A stretch of DNA of 37,900 bases, taken from Bacteroidota bacterium (GTDB taxonomy: Bacteria; Bacteroidota; Bacteroidia; Sphingobacteriales; Sphingobacteriaceae). The notes under the pieces are model-generated. The model did no database searches. It saw nothing but the letters and a program-made list of their open reading frames with translations, and was not told where the DNA came from. The stretch spans positions 1 through 37,900 of the forward strand of contig JAURMH010000124.1 in the NCBI GenBank assembly GCA_030830805.1. The letters are read 5' to 3'. Below are positions 33,235 through 37,900 of this stretch, piece by piece. Each line of letters starts with the position of its first letter. Position 1 is the first letter of the stretch. The translations under genes were made by a program, and so were the position numbers.

Positions 33235-35826
33235 TTACAATACTATAGCAACCGTGCCTGTTTTTTTAATTCCTTTGCCTTCGATATAATAAAAATAAGT
33301 TTCTGCGGGTAAGGCTTGGCCGTTATGTTTTCCATCCCAGGGCTGAATATTTTTGCCCGTTTGCTTATAAACCAATTTGCCCCATCGATTATAAATATAA
33401 AGTGCCTCAATATTGCAAGCCACATTACCTTCGGCAATCACAAATTTATCATTTATATTATCTCCGTTGGGTGTAAACACATTTGGTATATCTTTAATTT
33501 CAGCATCTAAAGGAAATACCAAATTAACTTCTACCGAATCAATACATTCGGTATTGCGATTAGCTATTAATTTTACCGTATAATTTCCAGCATATTTATA
33601 TTTATGAATTGGGTTCGCTTCAGTCGAATAAGTGGTATCTCCAAAATTCCAGAAAACAGAATCGGTGCCAATGGTATTATTTTGTAGGGCAATGGTTCTT
33701 TCGCAAGTATCTACCGCAATGGTAAATTTTGCACTAGGCGTATCAACTACATAAACCACCATAGTATCAAAACTAAAACATGCATTGTTCTTTGCTTTTA
33801 AAATGTAGGTTGTGGTAGCAATTGGCGTTGCTTTAGGTGTTGCGCTTTTGAAATCATCTAAACTATTTTTTGGCGACCATTCGTAAGTGCCATAGTCCGA
33901 ACCACCTGCATTTAAAGTAACTTCAGACCTTTTACAAACTATTCGATCGGGACCGGCATTGGCTTTAGGTAGGGTATCAATTTTAACACTTACACTATAT
34001 TGATTAACACAGCCAATGCTATCGGTAATGTCTACGGTATAACTTTGGGTTAACCATGCTCTAGGGTTAGCAATGGTATCGTTGCTTAATCCTGTTGATG
34101 GATTCCATTTATATTTTACTCCGCCATAAGCTAATAGTTGAGCTGTATCATACAAACAAACATAGGCCGGTTTTTTACCATAAATTCCTTTTGGAATTAT
34201 TGATACCCGAATTTCTACTGGATCGGCGCAGGCTTCTTCATTAGTTAGGGTAACGGTTATTAAAATTTCATAAACCCCTGTAGGTATCGAAAATATTGGG
34301 TTTGGAATGGTGTCATCGTCAAACAAACCAACTGGTTGTAATCCTAGATCTGTTGCTGTCCAAGTAAAATGTGGATTAGGTAAAGTTACATTAGCAAATA
34401 ATTGTAGTAATGTACCTGCGCAAACCACCGTATCATTTATTGTATTAATATCTACAGGAATGATTGGTGAAATGTAAATAGTATCTTTTACTAAGGTATT
34501 GGTACAAGAATCGAATACCGAAACAACATACATGGTAACGCTATCTGGCGAAACACGAATGATAGTAGAACGGCTTATGGTATCAATTCCTAAGCTGTCG
34601 GTCCAGGCATAACTTAATCGAACCGAACCGCCTGTGGTTTTTACTTGCCAAAAAACAGTATCACCTTCGCAATCTACTTTTTGAAATCCAGATATGCTGA
34701 TAGTATCAAAATCGGTAATGTTTAAAGAATCAGCAGAAACAAAACAACCTCCATTACTGATCATTTCAATTTTAAATTTCTCTGCAGCTTCAACTATATT
34801 GTCGTCGGTAGGGAAGAAGTAAAGATCTGTACTGAGTTGGCCTTTTGGAATAGTAATAGTACCCAATAGATTCGGATAGTCTATGCCCATTGTTGCAATG
34901 CCTGCAAGCAAAGAAGTATTAGTACCATAGCTTCCAAGCAAGGCGCTACTAGTATCGGTATTAGTTCTAGAAAATCGACATACTACACTATCACATTTTT
35001 CAGTAATGGTTCCTCCTGTTGGATGAACAATTTCTACTCGCATATTGTCAATGTTTTCGCTTACGAAACTTTGCGCTTCTAAAAATATACCCGAATCATA
35101 TGCTCTGTCTATTACATCGGAAATAGCCAATTTAATGTTATAAGTTTGACAAGCAGTTAAATTCTTAAGTGTTACTTCAATTACTTTTGTAAAGGCATCG
35201 TATTGTATACTGAGCCCATTGGCATTATCTACATATAGGCCCGAGTTATTAAAAGCATTAATCGAATTAATAGCAATTGGGGTATCTAAAGTACCAGGTA
35301 CAACTGCAATATTTTTTTTCCCTACAATGCCTGGTCCGCTTACAAAAAAGCCAAATGCATCGTTATAGCTTTGCCCCACAAATTCTGGATATTCTTCCGA
35401 GGCAAATACAAATCTTAATTTAATAGAATTAGTAACTGGAATAAAATCAAATTGTAAAGAAGCAGCATCAACCGTAATTCCTCCTGCTATGGTATTTAAA
35501 TCTACATCGCCACCTTTATTGTTCGAGCTACTCACTTGTAGATTGTTTGGACCAATGGCATCTATTGATTTTCCAGTCGAAATTAATACGCCACTATCTA
35601 AACCCAAATTAGAATTAGTACCATCAAAAATAGCAATGGCACCGGTATCTCCTCTATAAATAATATTACGAACGGTAATACCCTGACCTACTAAAACATT
35701 GCGCACTAATTTGCCCATATTGGGTTCGCGTCTTATTTTAAGTTGGGCATTGCTATTAGAAATAAAAGTTAATGAAACTAGGAATAGCAGCAGTAATGCT
35801 AAATAGCTTTTTCGAGTAATAGTCAA
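33235..35826 (-). CDS. Choice-of-anchor L domain protein with T9SS type B C-terminal sorting domain (paralog of 26244..28760)
   Basis: LDSGVLISTGKSIDAIGPNN, RFVFASEEYPEF, DSGIFLEAQSF; C-terminus PNVFTPNGDNINDKFVI...LYIYNRWGKLVYKQ...WDGKHNGQALPAETYFYYIEG. TTG start. Confidence 0.9.
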   Translation of the reverse strand: MTITRKSYLALLLLFLVSLTFISNSNAQLKIRREPNMGKLVRNVLVGQGITVRNIIYRGDTGAIAIFDGTNSNLGLDSGVLISTGKSIDAIGPNNLQVSSSNNKGGDVDLNTIAGGITVDAASLQFDFIPVTNSIKLRFVFASEEYPEFVGQSYNDAFGFFVSGPGIVGKKNIAVVPGTLDTPIAINSINAFNNSGLYVDNANGLSIQYDAFTKVIEVTLKNLTACQTYNIKLAISDVIDRAYDSGIFLEAQSFVSENIDNMRVEIVHPTGGTITEKCDSVVCRFSRTNTDTSSALLGSYGTNTSLLAGIATMGIDYPNLLGTITIPKGQLSTDLYFFPTDDNIVEAAEKFKIEMISNGGCFVSADSLNITDFDTISISGFQKVDCEGDTVFWQVKTTGGSVRLSYAWTDSLGIDTISRSTIIRVSPDSVTMYVVSVFDSCTNTLVKDTIYISPIIPVDINTINDTVVCAGTLLQLFANVTLPNPHFTWTATDLGLQPVGLFDDDTIPNPIFSIPTGVYEILITVTLTNEEACADPVEIRVSIIPKGIYGKKPAYVCLYDTAQLLAYGGVKYKWNPSTGLSNDTIANPRAWLTQSYTVDITDSIGCVNQYSVSVKIDTLPKANAGPDRIVCKRSEVTLNAGGSDYGTYEWSPKNSLDDFKSATPKATPIATTTYILKAKNNACFSFDTMVVYVVDTPSAKFTIAVDTCERTIALQNNTIGTDSVFWNFGDTTYSTEANPIHKYKYAGNYTVKLIANRNTECIDSVEVNLVFPLDAEIKDIPNVFTPNGDNINDKFVIAEGNVACNIEALYIYNRWGKLVYKQTGKNIQPWDGKHNGQALPAETYFYYIEGKGIKKTGTVAIVL

Positions 35827-35871
35827 AACAAATAAATTTATTAGTTACAATATAGTAAATTTAGATTGTTT

Positions 35872-36207
35872 TTAACTATTTGCGTTTAATTCCATTTTTT
35901 CGGCAAAATGCGCGCAATAATCTCGGAGATCTTCCACAATGTTCTTTTCGCCCGTAGCTTTTAAAAAACTATCACTCATGGTCATAAGCGTTTCATAAAA
36001 AAATCGTTTCATTTCATCTACTGGCATATCTTTGGTCCATAAGTCTAAACGCAACGAGTTTTGATATTGTTGGTCCCATAAAGCCAATATCATAGATTTA
36101 CATGGTAATTCTTGTGTGTTTTCTGAATCCGAAGAATACCATAAGATGCTTTCCGGTAAATTTTTGTCGTCTAAGGAAACGGTAATTTTGATTTCTGCTG
36201 TTTTCAT
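35872..36207 (-). CDS. gldC: Gliding motility protein GldC
   Basis: AEIKITVSLDDKNLPESILWYSSDSE...CKSMILALWDQQYQNSLRLDLWTKDMPVDEMKRFFYETLMTMSDSF. Confidence 0.9.
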   Translation of the reverse strand: MKTAEIKITVSLDDKNLPESILWYSSDSENTQELPCKSMILALWDQQYQNSLRLDLWTKDMPVDEMKRFFYETLMTMSDSFLKATGEKNIVEDLRDYCAHFAEKMELNANS

Positions 36208-36217
36208 GCGTATGCGA

Positions 36218-37621
36218 TTATTTTATTTTTTTATCCCAGTTTTTCCCTTTTTTACGAGGGGTGCTTTTAGTTTTATCGTCGGTAGTGCTTTTGGTTTTAC
36301 TTTTAGCATTTCCTTTGTTTAGCTGTTGCTCTTTTTGCTTAGCCAACTTTTTCTTTTCCTCTGCCGAAGGTCTTTTAAATTTCTTTTCATGAAAAGAACC
36401 TTTAAATGTAGGGTCTTCTTTGCGTTTATGTTCATCTATTTCGCGGGCAATGGCCTGTTTTTCATTAAAAGAGGTTTCTGCAAAAACAACTCCATTAGGT
36501 ATGGGCAATACCGGTATTTTTTGTCGAATTAGTTTTTCAATTTTTGCTAAATGCAAGGTTTCTGACTCGTTGCTAAAGGTAATGGATACGCCTAGCTTTT
36601 CTGCTCTACCAGTTCTGCCAATGCGGTGTACGTAATCTTCGTATATCAAAGGCACATCAAAGTTAATGACATGCGTAACTTCCGTTACATCGATGCCCCT
36701 AGATGCCACATCGGTGCCAACGAGCACCCTTACACTTCCTTCTTTAAAGGCTTCCATGGAGTTGATACGGGTGTTTTGCCCTTTATTGGCATGGATCACT
36801 TTTACTTGATCTTCTCCAAATTTTCTGCTGATGTAGTGATAAACATTATCGGCAATAGTCTTTGTTTTACAGAACACAATTACCTTTTGAAATGTTTCCT
36901 CATCAAGTAAAAAATGGTATAGTAAATTGATTTTAGATTTTAAATTGGGAACCATGTATACCCTTTGTTCCACGTTTTTTGCTGGGGTCGCTTGTAAGCT
37001 TACTTCAACTTTAGTAGGGAATAAAAGAAAATCACCCACTAATATTTCTACTTTATCCGACATAGTAGCAGAAAAAAGCAGGTTTTGCCTTTTTTTAGGA
37101 ATAACTTCTAGAATGCGGTTAATCTTACTGATAAAACCCATATCTAGCATTTTGTCTGCTTCGTCTAGTACTAAAACCTGTAATTTTTTAAAAACTAGAT
37201 CGCCAGCTAAATATAATTCTAACAACCTGCCGGGTGTGGCAATTAGTATATCAATGCCTTTAGCCAGCATTTCTTTTTGAGGTTTTGGTCCTAATCCACC
37301 ATAAACAGCCCCAATTCTCAGGTCTGTAAATTGACAAAGGCTAATGGTATTTTCTTCAATTTGCATGGCCAATTCGCGGGTTGGTGCTAAAATAACCGCT
37401 CTTGGAATTTGATCTTGTGCAAAGCCCAGTTTTTTAATAATCGGCAATAAATAAGCGGCTGTTTTTCCGGTGCCAGTTTGCGCAATACCCAAAACATCTT
37501 GCCCATTAATAATGGGAGGAATGGCCTTTTGTTGTATGAGGGTTGGATCAGTATAGCCAATGGCCTCAATTGCATTTAAAATCTGTTTATTGAAACCAAA
37601 CTGCTCAAAATTATTTTGCAT
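36218..37621 (-). CDS. DEAD/DEAH-box RNA helicase
   Basis: Q motif, AQTGTGKTAAYLLPI, PTRELAMQI, VLDEADKMLDMGF, SATM, HRIGRTGR; basic C-terminal tail. Start at 37621 (MQNNFEQFGF) preferred over 37657. Confidence 0.95.
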   Translation of the reverse strand: MQNNFEQFGFNKQILNAIEAIGYTDPTLIQQKAIPPIINGQDVLGIAQTGTGKTAAYLLPIIKKLGFAQDQIPRAVILAPTRELAMQIEENTISLCQFTDLRIGAVYGGLGPKPQKEMLAKGIDILIATPGRLLELYLAGDLVFKKLQVLVLDEADKMLDMGFISKINRILEVIPKKRQNLLFSATMSDKVEILVGDFLLFPTKVEVSLQATPAKNVEQRVYMVPNLKSKINLLYHFLLDEETFQKVIVFCKTKTIADNVYHYISRKFGEDQVKVIHANKGQNTRINSMEAFKEGSVRVLVGTDVASRGIDVTEVTHVINFDVPLIYEDYVHRIGRTGRAEKLGVSITFSNESETLHLAKIEKLIRQKIPVLPIPNGVVFAETSFNEKQAIAREIDEHKRKEDPTFKGSFHEKKFKRPSAEEKKKLAKQKEQQLNKGNAKSKTKSTTDDKTKSTPRKKGKNWDKKIK

Positions 37622-37625
37622 GACA

Positions 37626-37633
37626 CAAAGATA
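37626..37633 (-). promoter_or_regulatory. Candidate -7 element TATCTTTG for the DEAD-box helicase-gldC unit
   Basis: Exact TAnnTTTG on the reverse strand; 4 nt (TGTC) before the ATG. Confidence 0.55.
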
Positions 37634-37664
37634 AGATTTGAATTCCCATTTGGGCATTTTTAGT

Positions 37665-37672
37665 TACTTTTG
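37665..37672 (+). promoter_or_regulatory. Candidate -7 element TACTTTTG for pyrC
   Basis: Exact TAnnTTTG, 19 nt before the pyrC ATG; no clear -33 at 19-bp spacing. Confidence 0.4.
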
Positions 37673-37691
37673 GGCATCAAAAAATTGCAAT

Positions 37692-37900
37692 ATGAAAAGA
37701 ACGCTCATCAAAAATGCGATCATCGTCAATGAGGGCAAGCAAATGCAGCTAGATTTGCTCATTGAAGGCGATCGAATTGCTAGAATTGATACAGCTATTT
37801 CGGCCGAAGGTGTTCCTGTAATAGATGCCGAAGGCATGTTTTTAATACCTGGTGCAATTGACGATCAAGTGCATTTTAGAGAGCCAGGCTTAACCCATAA
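37692..37900 (+). CDS. pyrC: Dihydroorotase, 5' part (truncated by window edge)
   Basis: MKRTLIKNAIIVNEGKQMQLDLLIEGDRIARID...LIPGAIDDQVHFREPGLTH (HxH zinc-binding region variant). Confidence 0.9.
   Translation, partial: MKRTLIKNAIIVNEGKQMQLDLLIEGDRIARIDTAISAEGVPVIDAEGMFLIPGAIDDQVHFREPGLTH

Noticed and set aside
36927-37280. 117-aa + strand ORF opposite the DEAD-box helicase
   Set aside because: Antisense to conserved helicase motifs; low-information composition.
1-37900. CRISPR arrays, tRNA/rRNA genes, transposons, phage or defence genes
   Set aside because: Scanned by eye; no regularly spaced repeats, tRNA-like cloverleaf, transposase, integrase or known defence proteins seen.

Overview
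This 37.9 kb window looks like ordinary chromosome from a Bacteroidetes (Bacteroidota) bacterium: AT-rich, mostly housekeeping genes, with type IX secretion (T9SS) parts and cargo. I see 28 protein-coding genes. Those cut by the window edges are hppA (5' part, left) and pyrC (start, right). Others include msrA, a TonB-dependent receptor, pyrB, pyrR, rpsA, cmk, porQ-like, a RecD-like helicase, DUF3822, rsmD, coaD, a NUDIX hydrolase, pyrE, clpB, an M4 peptidase, a HupE/UreJ-like protein, an M1 peptidase, a DUF6702-like protein, lon, two choice-of-anchor-L/T9SS type B proteins, threonine aldolase, two small cytochrome-c-like lipoproteins, a DUF5777-like barrel, pepT, a small membrane protein, gldC and a DEAD-box helicase. 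I saw no tRNA, rRNA, CRISPR array, transposase or phage genes. The points most worth following up are: (i) a three-gene unit of two lipoproteins with atypical heme-like motifs (CX4CH and CX6CH) followed by a predicted outer-membrane barrel; (ii) recurrent TAnnTTTG promoter elements so close to the ATG that several mRNAs (pyrE, DUF3822, DEAD helicase, nearly cmk) would be leaderless; (iii) an rpsA promoter and leader with a 5' hairpin and a GGAG tract; (iv) a HupE-like/M1 peptidase/DUF6702-like cluster; (v) two large T9SS cargo paralogs that both appear to start at TTG. Family names come from recognising motifs in the translated proteins, not from searches.
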